From Phyllobacterium sp. 21LDTY02-6 (GTDB lineage: Bacteria > Pseudomonadota > Alphaproteobacteria > Rhizobiales > Rhizobiaceae): a stretch of DNA of 64,000 bases. Within the stretch, counting starts at the first letter, position 1. Every line of letters starts with the position of its first letter. Below the pieces are notes generated by a model. It did not search any database. It had not been told where the DNA came from and saw only the letters and a list, made by a program, of their open reading frames with translations. Below are positions 34,030-42,597 of the stretch, piece by piece. Position numbers and translations under genes: made by a program. The DNA is taken from NCBI RefSeq assembly GCF_023554255.2, contig NZ_JAMJWD020000001.1, forward strand, positions 558,001 through 622,000, read 5' to 3'.

Positions 34030-35034
34030 TTACTGTACTGCGGCCTTGATTTTCTCGGCAGCTTCCGGCGAAACCCAACTGGCCCAGGTCGCCTCATTGT
34101 TCTTGAGGTAGTATTTGGCGCCATCTTCACCGGTGGCCTGATTGTCCACCATCCATGCCAGGAGCTTGTTGGCGTCTTCGGTGGATATCTGCCGCTTCTT
34201 CAAATATTCGAAGGCGGGGCCGGCACGATCAGCGAATTTCTTCGTCACGATCGTGTAGATGTCGGCAATGGGCCAGCCGTTCGGCTTGGGATCCGGGCAA
34301 TCCGCGATGGCATTGCAACGGTTCCATTCCTTCTCGTCCCACGCCACGCCGTTGTCCAGTTTGACCATGGGATATTTTCCGAGGATCGCCGTTGGGCCCC
34401 AGTAATAGCCGAGCCATGGTTCCTTGCGCTCATAGGCCTTGGCAATAGAGCCATCGAGGCCGGCGGCAGAACCCGTATCAACCAGCGTGAAGCCGTTCTT
34501 CTCGCCTTCATAGGCCTTGAAGAAATTCGTTGTCGTGATCTGGCATGCCCAACCGGAGGGGCAATTGTAGACAGCACCCTTCTTGGGATCTTCCGGCGAG
34601 GGGAAGAGCTCCGGATGTTTCATCGCATCAGCGATGGTCTTGATCTCCGGATGTGCGTCCGCAAAATATTTTGGTACCCACCAGCTCTCGGTGCCACCCT
34701 CGGTAATTGCGGGCGCTGCATAGACCAGCTTGCCTTCCTTGACGGCTTTCTCGAGCGGCTCACGAACGGCATTGAGCCAGCCTTCCGGTGCGATGTCCGG
34801 CTCGCCTTTTTCGATCATGGAGGTGAAGGTTGGAACGGTGTCGCCGGCCACAAGTTCGGCATCGCAGCCATAACCTTCCGACAGAATGATCTTGTCGAGA
34901 TTGGCGAGAGCTTCAGCCGATTGCCAGTTCATGTTTGCGATCGTCACGGTACCGCAGTCTTCGGCCGCTGATGCCGTTCCGGCATAACCCAGAAGGCCTG
35001 TGACCAATATAGTCGAAGCCAATAGCTTCTTCAT
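34030..35034 (-). CDS. proX: glycine betaine/proline substrate-binding protein ProX
   Basis: A 334-residue OpuAC-type periplasmic protein. The signal peptide MKKLLASTILVTGLLGYAG is cleaved at about residue 23 (ASA). The mature part has many Trp residues (MNWQSAEAL, ESWWVPKYF, GYYWGPTAI), as expected for the aromatic cage that holds trimethylammonium groups. It is the first gene of proXWV, with operator site E about 140 bp upstream. Specificity among glycine betaine, proline betaine and choline-like compounds cannot be read off. Confidence 0.92.
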   Translation of the reverse strand: MKKLLASTILVTGLLGYAGTASAAEDCGTVTIANMNWQSAEALANLDKIILSEGYGCDAELVAGDTVPTFTSMIEKGEPDIAPEGWLNAVREPLEKAVKEGKLVYAAPAITEGGTESWWVPKYFADAHPEIKTIADAMKHPELFPSPEDPKKGAVYNCPSGWACQITTTNFFKAYEGEKNGFTLVDTGSAAGLDGSIAKAYERKEPWLGYYWGPTAILGKYPMVKLDNGVAWDEKEWNRCNAIADCPDPKPNGWPIADIYTIVTKKFADRAGPAFEYLKKRQISTEDANKLLAWMVDNQATGEDGAKYYLKNNEATWASWVSPEAAEKIKAAVQ

Positions 35035-35173
35035 GATGGTAGTCTCCCACTCTTTGGACAGTTCACCCTTACGCGAATTACTGCTGGTACTGCCTCACCC
35101 AGCTTCGCTTGTGCCATTTGGCATTATTATCCCGGCAGAATGCAATGGTTCCACTGAATAAATGCGGTCTAAC

Positions 35174-35200
35174 GCGACAATGCCTGTCGATATAACGACG
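35174..35200 (-). promoter_or_regulatory. tandem operator, 21-bp spaced half-sites (site E)
   Basis: On the minus strand CGTCGT, 15 bp, TGTCGC, pointing toward proX and ending 139 bp before its ATG. Confidence 0.6.
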
Positions 35201-35603
35201 CCTGTAAAATGACTGAGTGCCAGTACAAGAATGCTCATGTGAACATCGTAACAAAGCAATAGATGAAAGATCAACGCTTTAAGCCATTTTCTTTATCCTG
35301 GACGCCCCTCCGATGTCGCGAAGCTGGCTGAAAGCTAGTAATGGCGGGTCCATATCGGCGTCCTCGGAAGGCGATTGCTTGTGGATTACTGGCTTATCTG
35401 ATAGCGCCATGCTCAAATTCTGCGTCGGTTGATGACGAGTTCCCGTGCCGCAGGCGGTTTTTGCGGCCTCGCGCATAGCTGGTATGCAAAAATGCATGAG
35501 CCGGTACCGTAAATGCGACACGTCGTGACGAATTTCCCTGATCAAAGTTTAAGCAAAGAGCGCATTTGGAGTGCAACAACCACTTCGTTTTTAGGGTGCA
35601 GAA

Positions 35604-35741
35604 ATGCTCTATATCTTCAATCGCAACAACCGCGTTCACATCGCCTGGAATGCAACTGAAAAGCGCGACATGGCGCGCGCCAATGAGAAGAGCGGTCTGG
35701 CTTCCGCGCTCTCCTTCATCTGGACCCGTTCGGCAGGCTGA
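35604..35741 (+). CDS. possible 45-residue small protein
   Basis: ATG at 35604 preceded by AGGGTG; the frame starts MLYIFNRNNRVHIAWNATEK and closes with TGA 63 bp before a strong intrinsic terminator. The peptide is basic, without a signal sequence. It is not recognised. The transcription unit could equally encode a small RNA, so the coding call is weak. Confidence 0.25.
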   Translation: MLYIFNRNNRVHIAWNATEKRDMARANEKSGLASALSFIWTRSAG

Positions 35742-35803
35742 CACCTGCGGAACCAGCCGGAGGTACACGACCGCCGGCAACACCGATCCAGTTCGTTATC
35801 TTG

Positions 35804-35829
35804 GCGGCGCTTACTCGGCGCCGCTTTTT
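35804..35829 (+). terminator. intrinsic terminator
   Basis: GCGGCGC / GCGCCGC stem with a 7-nt loop followed by TTTTT. It implies a plus-strand transcript ending here, probably from the 35.6-kb region. Confidence 0.75.
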
Positions 35830-35841
35830 CACGTCTGAACG

Positions 35842-35948
35842 CAAAAAAACCGCCCCATGCACGGCACAGCGCGGTCTTTTTAAAGCCAGAAGCTTGGTAT
35901 CCTGCCGTCTAGGAAGCAGGACTCCGGTACGCAGTACCTGATCCGGAG
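35842..35948. other. series of inverted repeats, possible structured RNA or terminator
   Basis: Three elements follow in order: A-tract-ACCGC / GCGGT-C-T-tract (35842-35881), which could terminate transcripts from both sides; TCCTGC / GCAGGA (35900-35921); and CTCCGG / CCGGAG (35922-35948) with an inner GTAC/GTAC. The minus-strand neighbour mmsB-like gene ends at 36039, so part of this may be its terminator region. Confidence 0.4.
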
Positions 35949-36038
35949 TAGGGGCTTTGCAGCTCCGGATAAAGTTTTACCTGCACATCGTTACCGCAAG
36001 GTTATCAGCCGCAGCGGAACTGGCGCTGCAACGTGCAA

Positions 36039-36929
36039 CTAGTCGCGCCGTTCGGCCTGGCGCAGATAATTGACGATGCCCGAGAAATCGGAGCCTTCAT
36101 TTCCCGCCGCCGCGAAAGCCGCATAGATTTCTTCCGCATGCGCTCCGAGTGGTGTCGCGACATGGACACTGGCGGCTGCCTCCTGGGAAAGCTTGAGGTC
36201 TTTCAGCATCAGCGCAGCGGCAAATCCCGGTTTATAGCCGTTGTTGGCAGGAGATGTCGGGACCGGACCCGGTACCGGGCAATAGGTCGTCAGCGACCAG
36301 CACTGGCCGGACGATGTGGACGCGACGTCGAAAAGTGCCTGATGGGAGAGGCCGAGCTTCTCTGCCAGGGCGAAAGCCTCGCTGACCCCAATCATGGAAA
36401 TGCCAAGGATCATGTTGTTGCAGATCTTTGCGGCCTGGCCGTTTCCGGCGTCGCCGCAATGGACGATGCGGGCTCCCATGTTCTTGAGGAGAGGTTCCGC
36501 CGCGGCGAAAGCCTCCGGGGCGCCGCCGACCATGAAGGTCAGCGTTCCGGCTGCCGCGCCACCGATGCCGCCCGAAACCGGTGCATCGACCGAGCGCAAG
36601 CCGTTTTCGCGGGCGATCTCATGCGCTTTCCGCGCCGAAGCTACGTCAATGGTCGAGGAATCGATGAGGAGGCTGCCTTTCGGGGCGCGCTTGGCGATTG
36701 CCTCATAGACGGAAAGCACATGTTTGCCTGCCGGCAGCATGGTTATGATGGCTTCGGCTTCCGCAACAGCATCCTCGGCACTCGCTGCGATGACGACACC
36801 ATTCGCCTCCGCCGTAGCGAGGTTTTCGGGCATCAGATCGAACCCAAGCACCTTGTGCCCAGCCTTCACCAGATTTGCGGCCATCGGATTGCCCATATGT
36901 CCCAATCCGATAAATGCGATTGTCGTCAT
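36039..36929 (-). CDS. mmsB: 3-hydroxyisobutyrate dehydrogenase family
   Basis: A 296-residue beta-hydroxyacid dehydrogenase. The NAD motif is IGLGHMGNPMAANLVKAGH, substrate loop DAPVSGGIGGAAAGTL, and the catalytic Lys lies in GNGQAAKICNN. It oxidises 3-hydroxyisobutyrate to methylmalonate semialdehyde in valine breakdown. It lies 25 bp downstream of an acyl-CoA dehydrogenase gene on the same strand; the pair fits steps of one pathway. The hydrolase and semialdehyde dehydrogenase are not in the window. Confidence 0.85.
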   Translation of the reverse strand: MTTIAFIGLGHMGNPMAANLVKAGHKVLGFDLMPENLATAEANGVVIAASAEDAVAEAEAIITMLPAGKHVLSVYEAIAKRAPKGSLLIDSSTIDVASARKAHEIARENGLRSVDAPVSGGIGGAAAGTLTFMVGGAPEAFAAAEPLLKNMGARIVHCGDAGNGQAAKICNNMILGISMIGVSEAFALAEKLGLSHQALFDVASTSSGQCWSLTTYCPVPGPVPTSPANNGYKPGFAAALMLKDLKLSQEAAASVHVATPLGAHAEEIYAAFAAAGNEGSDFSGIVNYLRQAERRD

Positions 36930-36954
36930 CGCGCTTTCCTCCCTCGCTGAACAG

Positions 36955-38115
36955 TCATCGATCGATCATATGCCGTGCGATGATGACACGCATGATCTCG
37001 TTCGTGCCTTCGAGTATCTGATGCACGCGCAAGTCGCGAACGATTTTTTCGATTCCGTAGTCGTGCAGATATCCATAGCCGCCATGAATCTGCAGCGCAT
37101 CATTTGCGATGGCGAAGCCTGCATCGGTAACGAAGCGCTTGGCCATGGCGGACCATTTCGAGGCATCGTGTGCCTTGCGGTCGAGCTTGGCCGCAGCCGT
37201 ATAGAGCAGCATCCGTGCAGCGGAGATGTCCGTTTCCATATCGGCGAGCTTGAATTGCAACGCCTGGAACTGGTTGATCGCCTTGCCGAATGCCTTGCGT
37301 TCGGCGGCGTAGGCGAGGGCCTTGTCGAGCGCCGATTGTGCGCCGCCGAGCGAACAGGCGGCGATGTTGAGCCGGCCGCCGTCGAGCCCACCCATGGCGA
37401 TGCGGAAGCCTTCGCCTTCCTCGCCTATCCTGTTTCGGACAGGCACCCGGCAATCGTCAAAAGTCACCGTGCGCGTCGATTGGGCGTTCCACCCCATCTT
37501 GTGTTCATTGGCTCCAAAGGAGAGGCCAGGCGCATCCTTTGGTATGATGAATGCCGATATGCCTTTCGCGCCTTCGCCACCGGTTCGCACCATCGTCACA
37601 TAGAGATCGCTGTCGCCCGCGCCGGAAATGAACTGCTTGGCGCCGTTCAGAACATATTCGTCGCCTTGCCTGACCGCCGTGGTCTTCAAGGCGGCTGCAT
37701 CCGATCCTGAGCCGGGCTCCGTGAGGCAATAGCTGGCCAATTGCTCCATGGCCGTCAGGCCCGGTACATATTGCCGCCGCTGGTCCTCGTCTCCGAAGCG
37801 GTCGATCATCCACGTCGCCATGTTGTGGATGGATATGAAGGCCGAAAACGCCGGACAGGCGGCAGCGAGCGCCTCGAAGATCAGCACGGCGTCGAGACGC
37901 GCCAGGCCCGATCCGCCGACATCCTCGCGCACATAGATGCCGCCCATGCCGAGCGGTCCCGTCTCCTTGATGATCTCGATCGGAAAATGCCTGTCCCGAT
38001 CCCAGGCGAGCGCGTTCGGAGCGACCCTGTCGGCGGCAAACGACCTTGCCATATCCTGAATTGCAATCTGATCTTCGTTCAGTTCGAACTGAACCGGCGC
38101 GACGTCTGCGTCCAT
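36955..38115 (-). CDS. acyl-CoA dehydrogenase, probable isobutyryl-CoA dehydrogenase
   Basis: A 386-residue flavoprotein with standard landmarks: YCLTEPGSGSDAAALKTTA, RKAFGKAINQFQALQFKLA and the C-terminal QILEGTNEIMRVIIARHM. ATG at 38115 is chosen because the longer frame adds 20 residues unlike the family. Pairing with a 3-hydroxyisobutyrate dehydrogenase gene suggests isobutyryl-CoA as substrate; other short branched acyl-CoAs are possible. The promoter lies in the 100-bp divergent gap to cobQ. Confidence 0.85.
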   Translation of the reverse strand: MDADVAPVQFELNEDQIAIQDMARSFAADRVAPNALAWDRDRHFPIEIIKETGPLGMGGIYVREDVGGSGLARLDAVLIFEALAAACPAFSAFISIHNMATWMIDRFGDEDQRRQYVPGLTAMEQLASYCLTEPGSGSDAAALKTTAVRQGDEYVLNGAKQFISGAGDSDLYVTMVRTGGEGAKGISAFIIPKDAPGLSFGANEHKMGWNAQSTRTVTFDDCRVPVRNRIGEEGEGFRIAMGGLDGGRLNIAACSLGGAQSALDKALAYAAERKAFGKAINQFQALQFKLADMETDISAARMLLYTAAAKLDRKAHDASKWSAMAKRFVTDAGFAIANDALQIHGGYGYLHDYGIEKIVRDLRVHQILEGTNEIMRVIIARHMIDR

Positions 38116-38215
38116 TGTTTCCTCCAACCCACGACCCACTCTATCCAAAGTGTCGATGCGCGCAACGGCCTGCATGGGGCTAGGAAGAGAAAGACATATC
38201 CGCTACTCAGAGCCC

Positions 38216-39679
38216 ATGACACGCGCAATCATGTTACAGGGAACAGGCTCGGACGTTGGCAAATCGGTACTGGTAGCCGGTTTGTGCCGCCTGGCACGCA
38301 ATCGCGGCTTGAAGGTTCGGCCATTCAAGCCGCAGAACATGTCGAACAATGCAGCGGTCAGCGATGACGGCGGCGAAATCGGGCGCGCGCAATGGCTGCA
38401 GGCGCTGGCCTGCGGCGTTCCCTCGTCCGTGCACATGAATCCTGTACTCCTGAAACCGCAATCGGAAACCGGCAGCCAGGTCGTCGTCCACGGCAAGGTG
38501 AGGGGCAGCGCTCGCGGCAAGGACTACCAGACCTTCAAATCCACCCTGATGGAAGCCGTCATGGAATCATGGGGCAGGGTCGGGGAGGGCGCCGACCTGG
38601 TTATAGTCGAAGGGGCGGGATCGCCGGCCGAGATCAACCTGCGGGCGGGAGACATCGCCAATATGGGCTTTGCAACGCGCGCCGGTGTTCCGGTGGTGCT
38701 CGTCGGCGATATCGACCGTGGCGGTGTCATCGCGTCCATCGTCGGTACACACACCATTTTGCCGCAAGAGGATCGCGGCATGATCGCCGGCTATATCATA
38801 AACAAGTTTCGCGGCGACGTATCGCTGTTCGACGAAGGGTTGAAATCGATCACCGATTTTACCGGCTGGCGTTCCTTCGGCGTTGTTCCATGGCTCAAGG
38901 ATGCGGCGCGCCTGCCGGCGGAGGATTCGGTCGTGCTGGAGCGGCTGACCCGAAGTGCCGGCCCCGCGCTGAGAATCGCCGTGCTGGTGCTCGACCGGAT
39001 CGCGAATTTCGACGATCTTGATCCACTCGGCAGCGAGCCGGCCGTCGACCTCAATTGGGTGCACCGAGGCGAGCGGATACCGGCCGATGCCGGCCTTGTC
39101 ATCATTCCGGGCTCCAAATCCACCATCGGCGATCTTCAGCAGTTGAAAGCGAATGGCTGGGATCAGGATCTTCATCTCCATCGCCGGCGGGGAGGCACGA
39201 TTGTCGGCATTTGTGGCGGCTACCAGATGCTTGGGCGCAGCATATCCGACCCTGACGGCATCGAGGGACCTGCGCGAGAGGTCGATGGTCTTGGTTTTCT
39301 CGACGTCACGACCATCATGGAGCCTGAAAAGACCGTGCGCAATGTGACGGCGCATTCGCTGCATTTCGACTTGCCGTTGGAGGGATATGAAATCCATCTC
39401 GGCAGGACTGCCGGGCCCGATTGCACCCGGCCTGCGACGCGTATCAATGGGATCGATGATGGAGCGACTTCCGCTGACGGCAAGGTTTTCGGAACCTATC
39501 TCCATGGATTGTTCGGCGCCGACGATTTCAGGACGCAGTTTCTGCGTTCGATGGGAGTAGTGGCGGAACCGTCGAATTACAAGGCAGGCGTGGAACTCGC
39601 CCTTGACGCCATCGCCGCGCAACTCGAGCAGGTTCTGGACATCGATGCGCTCCTTTCCGTCAGTTCGATCTCCCGGTGA
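38216..39679 (+). CDS. cobQ: cobyric acid synthase CobQ
   Basis: A 487-residue amidotransferase. The N-terminal ATP-binding part starts MTRAIMLQGTGSDVGKS with the P-loop-like GTGSDVGKS. The C-terminal class I glutaminase-like domain has the Cys in GICGGYQMLG and the His in GTYLHGLF. It amidates adenosylcobyrinic a,c-diamide at four side chains to give cobyric acid. ATG at 38216 matches the family start. It is transcribed alone, ahead of the riboswitch-led cob operon, with no riboswitch seen in front of it. Confidence 0.95.
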   Translation: MTRAIMLQGTGSDVGKSVLVAGLCRLARNRGLKVRPFKPQNMSNNAAVSDDGGEIGRAQWLQALACGVPSSVHMNPVLLKPQSETGSQVVVHGKVRGSARGKDYQTFKSTLMEAVMESWGRVGEGADLVIVEGAGSPAEINLRAGDIANMGFATRAGVPVVLVGDIDRGGVIASIVGTHTILPQEDRGMIAGYIINKFRGDVSLFDEGLKSITDFTGWRSFGVVPWLKDAARLPAEDSVVLERLTRSAGPALRIAVLVLDRIANFDDLDPLGSEPAVDLNWVHRGERIPADAGLVIIPGSKSTIGDLQQLKANGWDQDLHLHRRRGGTIVGICGGYQMLGRSISDPDGIEGPAREVDGLGFLDVTTIMEPEKTVRNVTAHSLHFDLPLEGYEIHLGRTAGPDCTRPATRINGIDDGATSADGKVFGTYLHGLFGADDFRTQFLRSMGVVAEPSNYKAGVELALDAIAAQLEQVLDIDALLSVSSISR

Positions 39680-39738
39680 AGGCCATGGCGGATTTGTTTT
39701 GACATTTCGCGCGCTTGGTGACTAACGTTCGGGATTGA

Positions 39739-39942
39739 TTGGTTCCCGCTTGGCCAAAGGCTTAGGGATCAAAAGGGAATACGACGACCGTACCCATCAG
39801 GGCGGTCCAACCGTAGCCGACCCCGCGACTGTAGAGCGGATAGGATCATGCCATCGCTGCGAGCCGAAGCGCTTGCAGCAGCCACTGGGAAACCGGGAAG
39901 GAGGCAAGGATCTTATGACCCGCGAGCCAGGAGACCTGCCAG
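39739..39942 (+). promoter_or_regulatory. cobalamin (AdoCbl) riboswitch
   Basis: Upstream of cbtB. Conserved parts appear in the right order: a GGTTCCCGC start, AAAAGGGAA, the core CCCGCGACTGTAGAGCGG, and the B12 box GCCACTGGGAAACCGGGAAG at 39881-39900, closing with GAGCCAGGAGACCTGCC. It should lower expression of cbtBA and the following cob genes when cobalamin is plentiful. The 60-bp linker to cbtB contains short inverted repeats, but no clear T-tract terminator was seen. Confidence 0.93.
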
Positions 39943-40004
39943 TCAAAGGGCAATAATGCCCAGAACCGAAGGATTGTCCCTTCTGGCCCTGCACGGAGGT
40001 TGTT

Positions 40005-40184
40005 ATGGCTGCCACTTCTACTTCGAATACGATTTCCATACCGCTTGCTTCGCGTATGGCGACCGCTGTCGTCTCGCTGCTGCTCGGTGTCTTCATCATT
40101 TATGGCGTCGGCATGGCCCATTCCGACATGCTGCACGATACCGCGCATGATACGCGCCATTCCTACGGTTTTCCCTGCCACTGA
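40005..40184 (+). CDS. cbtB: cobalt transporter subunit CbtB
   Basis: A 59-residue protein with one membrane helix (ATAVVSLLLGVFIIYGVG) and a His-rich C-terminus, HSDMLHDTAHDTRHSYGFPC, which is the CbtB hallmark and probably binds Co(II). GGAGG lies 5 bp before the ATG. It is the first gene after the B12 riboswitch, followed by cbtA; the two form a small cobalt uptake system of alphaproteobacteria and pseudomonads. Confidence 0.93.
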   Translation: MAATSTSNTISIPLASRMATAVVSLLLGVFIIYGVGMAHSDMLHDTAHDTRHSYGFPCH

Positions 40185-40293
40185 GCCGAAGCTGAATCTG
40201 ATTCTTTAGCGCGCTTGATTGCCGAAAAACCTGCGGTTTTGACCGATATCGTTGCGGTATCGGCACAATCGTATTCCGATGGGGACTGAAACC

Positions 40294-41004
40294 ATGTTGG
40301 TAAAATATCTTCTGGCTACGATCGTGGCCGGATTGTTCGCCGGTATCCTTCTCACGCCGGCCATGTATGTCCGAAACGTACCTCTGATCCTGCACGCCGA
40401 ACAATTCGAAGGCGAGGGCGGGCATTCGCACGAATCGGACCATGCGGCGCAGGGTGCCGCTGCGACGCCGCATGAACACGCCGAGGAGGCGGGGGCAGAA
40501 CTCCCGTTAGGACGCCTTGGCAATACCTTGCTGATCAATCTCGTTGCGGGTGCGGGCTTTGCACTGGTGACCGGCGCCGCCGCCCTGTTTCTCGGCCGTC
40601 GCATCACGTTGCAGAACGGCGTCTATTGGGGGCTGGCAGGGTTCTTCATCTTCAACTTCGCACCCGCTTTCAGCCTTGCGCCGGAACTGCCCGCAATGCC
40701 TGCGGCCGATCTCGCGGCGCGTCAGACATGGTGGCTGGTCACAGTTCTGCTCACGGCCGGCGGCCTCTATCTGATCGTGCTTAAAGATTTCATCTGGGCG
40801 AAGATCGCCGGCATTGCGCTCATCGTCGCGCCTCATCTCTACGGCGCGCCCGAGCCCGATAATCTCACCTCGCCGGTTCCGCCGACGCTGGCATCGGAAT
40901 TTGCCGTATCGACGCTGGCGACGAACCTCTTCTTCTGGGCCGTACTCGGTATCTCGCTGGGCTGGCTCCTGCAGACTTACGCTCAATCGGAGCTTGAAGT
41001 CTGA
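40294..41004 (+). CDS. cbtA: cobalt transporter subunit CbtA
   Basis: A 236-residue membrane protein with about six helices. A His-rich periplasmic loop after the first helix ([10 protein letters not shown], then HEHAEE) is expected for cobalt capture. ATG at 40294 gives the proper N-terminal helix ([18 protein letters not shown]). The stop overlaps the cobU start by one base (TGATG), so supply of cobalt and later B12 steps are translationally linked under one riboswitch. Confidence 0.93.
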   Translation: MLVKYLLATIVAGLFAGILLTPAMYVRNVPLILHAEQFEGEGGHSHESDHAAQGAAATPHEHAEEAGAELPLGRLGNTLLINLVAGAGFALVTGAAALFLGRRITLQNGVYWGLAGFFIFNFAPAFSLAPELPAMPAADLAARQTWWLVTVLLTAGGLYLIVLKDFIWAKIAGIALIVAPHLYGAPEPDNLTSPVPPTLASEFAVSTLATNLFFWAVLGISLGWLLQTYAQSELEV

Positions 41005-41528
41005 TGCATGAACTTGATCGCGGCTGCACGCTCGTGCTTGGCGGCGCGCGGTCCGGCAAGTCGAGCTTCGCCGAAGGACTAGCCGAAAGTTCGGGCAAGC
41101 GCTGCGTCTATATCGCAACCGGGCGTGCCTGGGATGAGGAGATGACGCAGCGTATCGCGCTTCACCGACAAGGACGTGGCGCTTCGTGGGTGACGGTAGA
41201 AGAGCCGCTCGATCTCGTTGCGGCGCTGGAGGCGAATTGCGGGGCGGAGAATGTGGTTCTCGTCGATTGCCTGACGCTATGGCTGACAAACCTCATGATG
41301 GCTGAAAAGGATGTGGACGAGGAAATTGCGCGGTTCGTCGCGCTGCTACCCAAGCTGGAAGGCGCGACGTTGCTCGTATCGAACGAAGTGGGCCTCGGCA
41401 TCGTGCCGGAAAACCGCATGGCGCGCGATTTCCGCGACCATGCCGGCAGGCTCCACCAGGCGGTGGCCAAGGTAGCCGCGAGTGTTTATTTTCTGGCAGC
41501 CGGGCTGCCGCTCAAAATGAAGGGATAA
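41004..41528 (+). CDS. cobU: adenosylcobinamide kinase/guanylyltransferase CobU (CobP)
   Basis: A 174-residue P-loop enzyme with [15 protein letters not shown] (residues 12-26) and the conserved [14 protein letters not shown]. It phosphorylates adenosylcobinamide and adds GMP, the nucleotide-loop step of cobalamin assembly. It begins on the last base of the cbtA stop and ends 4 bp before cobW. Confidence 0.95.
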   Translation: MHELDRGCTLVLGGARSGKSSFAEGLAESSGKRCVYIATGRAWDEEMTQRIALHRQGRGASWVTVEEPLDLVAALEANCGAENVVLVDCLTLWLTNLMMAEKDVDEEIARFVALLPKLEGATLLVSNEVGLGIVPENRMARDFRDHAGRLHQAVAKVAASVYFLAAGLPLKMKG

Positions 41529-41532
41529 TGAA

Positions 41533-42585
41533 ATGCAGGGGCACAAGATTCCGGCGACGGTAATCACTGGTTTTCTAGGATCGGGCAAGACGACGATGAT
41601 CCGCAATCTGCTGGAAAACGCAGATGGCAAGCGTATCGCGCTGATCATCAACGAATTTGGCGATCTCGGCGTCGATGGCGGACTGCTCAAGGGCTGCGGC
41701 ATCGAAGCCTGCCGGGACGAGGACGTCATCGAACTCAACAATGGCTGCATATGCTGCACCGTGGCCGATGACTTCATTCCGACAATGACCAAGCTGTTGG
41801 ACCGCGAGGATCGGCCTGATCATATCGTCATCGAGACGTCCGGCCTGGCACTACCCCAGCCGCTGGTGGCGGCCTTCAATTGGCCGGAAATCAAGACGCA
41901 GGTCACCGTCGATGGCGTCGTGACGGTCATCGATGCCGCTGCGGTCTCCGAGGGCCGTTTCGCAGATGATCACGACAAGGTCGATGCACAAAGGGCGCAG
42001 GACGAATCGCTCGATCATGAGAGCCCGTTGGAGGAGCTGTTCGAAGATCAGATCAGGGCGGCCGACCTTATCGTTCTCAACAAGGCGGATTTGATCAGCG
42101 AGACCGGACTGGCCAGCGTCAGAAGCGACGTGCAGAGCCGGTCGAGCCGATCGCTCAACATGGTGCCGGCAAGCTTCGGCAAGCTCAGCACACAATTGCT
42201 GCTCGGGCTCGGCGTCGGCACAGAAGAAGATATCGCCAACAGGAAATCGCATCACGAGCTTGAACATGAGGCCGGCGAGGAACACGATCATGACGAGTTC
42301 GAGAGCTTTGTCGTGGGTCTTGGCCCGGTTGCCGATCCGAAACCCTTCATCGATAAGCTTAAGGACGTGATCGCGGGCCATGATATCCTTCGTTTGAAAG
42401 GCTTCGTGGACGTGCCGGGCAAGCCGATGCGTCTCGTCATCCAGGCGGTGGGCCGGCGGATCGAGCATTATTTCGACCGGAGCTGGAATCCCGGCGAGGC
42501 GAGGGAGACGAAGCTTGTCGTCATCGGCCTGCACGATATAGACAACGCGGCCATAGAGGCGGCGATTCAGTCTGCCGCAGCCTGA
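41533..42585 (+). CDS. cobW: CobW, metallochaperone-type GTPase of cobalamin synthesis
   Basis: A 350-residue G3E GTPase. P-loop GFLGSGKTT (residues 13-21), the metal motif CICC in NNGCICCTV, and NKADLI for guanine recognition. A His/Glu/Asp-rich insert (HHELEHEAGEEHDHDE) should bind metal. CobW delivers Co(II) for insertion by the CobNST chelatase, and cobN follows 12 bp downstream. Confidence 0.95.
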   Translation: MQGHKIPATVITGFLGSGKTTMIRNLLENADGKRIALIINEFGDLGVDGGLLKGCGIEACRDEDVIELNNGCICCTVADDFIPTMTKLLDREDRPDHIVIETSGLALPQPLVAAFNWPEIKTQVTVDGVVTVIDAAAVSEGRFADDHDKVDAQRAQDESLDHESPLEELFEDQIRAADLIVLNKADLISETGLASVRSDVQSRSSRSLNMVPASFGKLSTQLLLGLGVGTEEDIANRKSHHELEHEAGEEHDHDEFESFVVGLGPVADPKPFIDKLKDVIAGHDILRLKGFVDVPGKPMRLVIQAVGRRIEHYFDRSWNPGEARETKLVVIGLHDIDNAAIEAAIQSAAA

Positions 42586-42597
42586 CGGATATCAGAT

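Larger units (their letters stand above)
35035..36038. other. 1-kb mostly non-coding region
   Basis: No convincing protein gene fills this kilobase. The proximal part (35035-35280) is the proX promoter region with operator site E. The middle (35280-35600) shows nothing I can name. The distal part holds a possible 45-codon frame, a strong terminator and a series of inverted repeats, listed separately. Confidence 0.6.

Noticed and set aside
35511-35520. AAATGCGACA in the 35-kb non-coding region, resembling words near sites B and C
   Set aside because: No second half-site at 21 bp and about 480 bp from proX; the apparent AAATGCG similarity is explained by the shared CGAC core.
35900-35990. Possible tRNA in the hairpin-rich region
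   Set aside because: The stems do not form a cloverleaf, no TTCGA-type T loop is present and there is no plausible anticodon arm.
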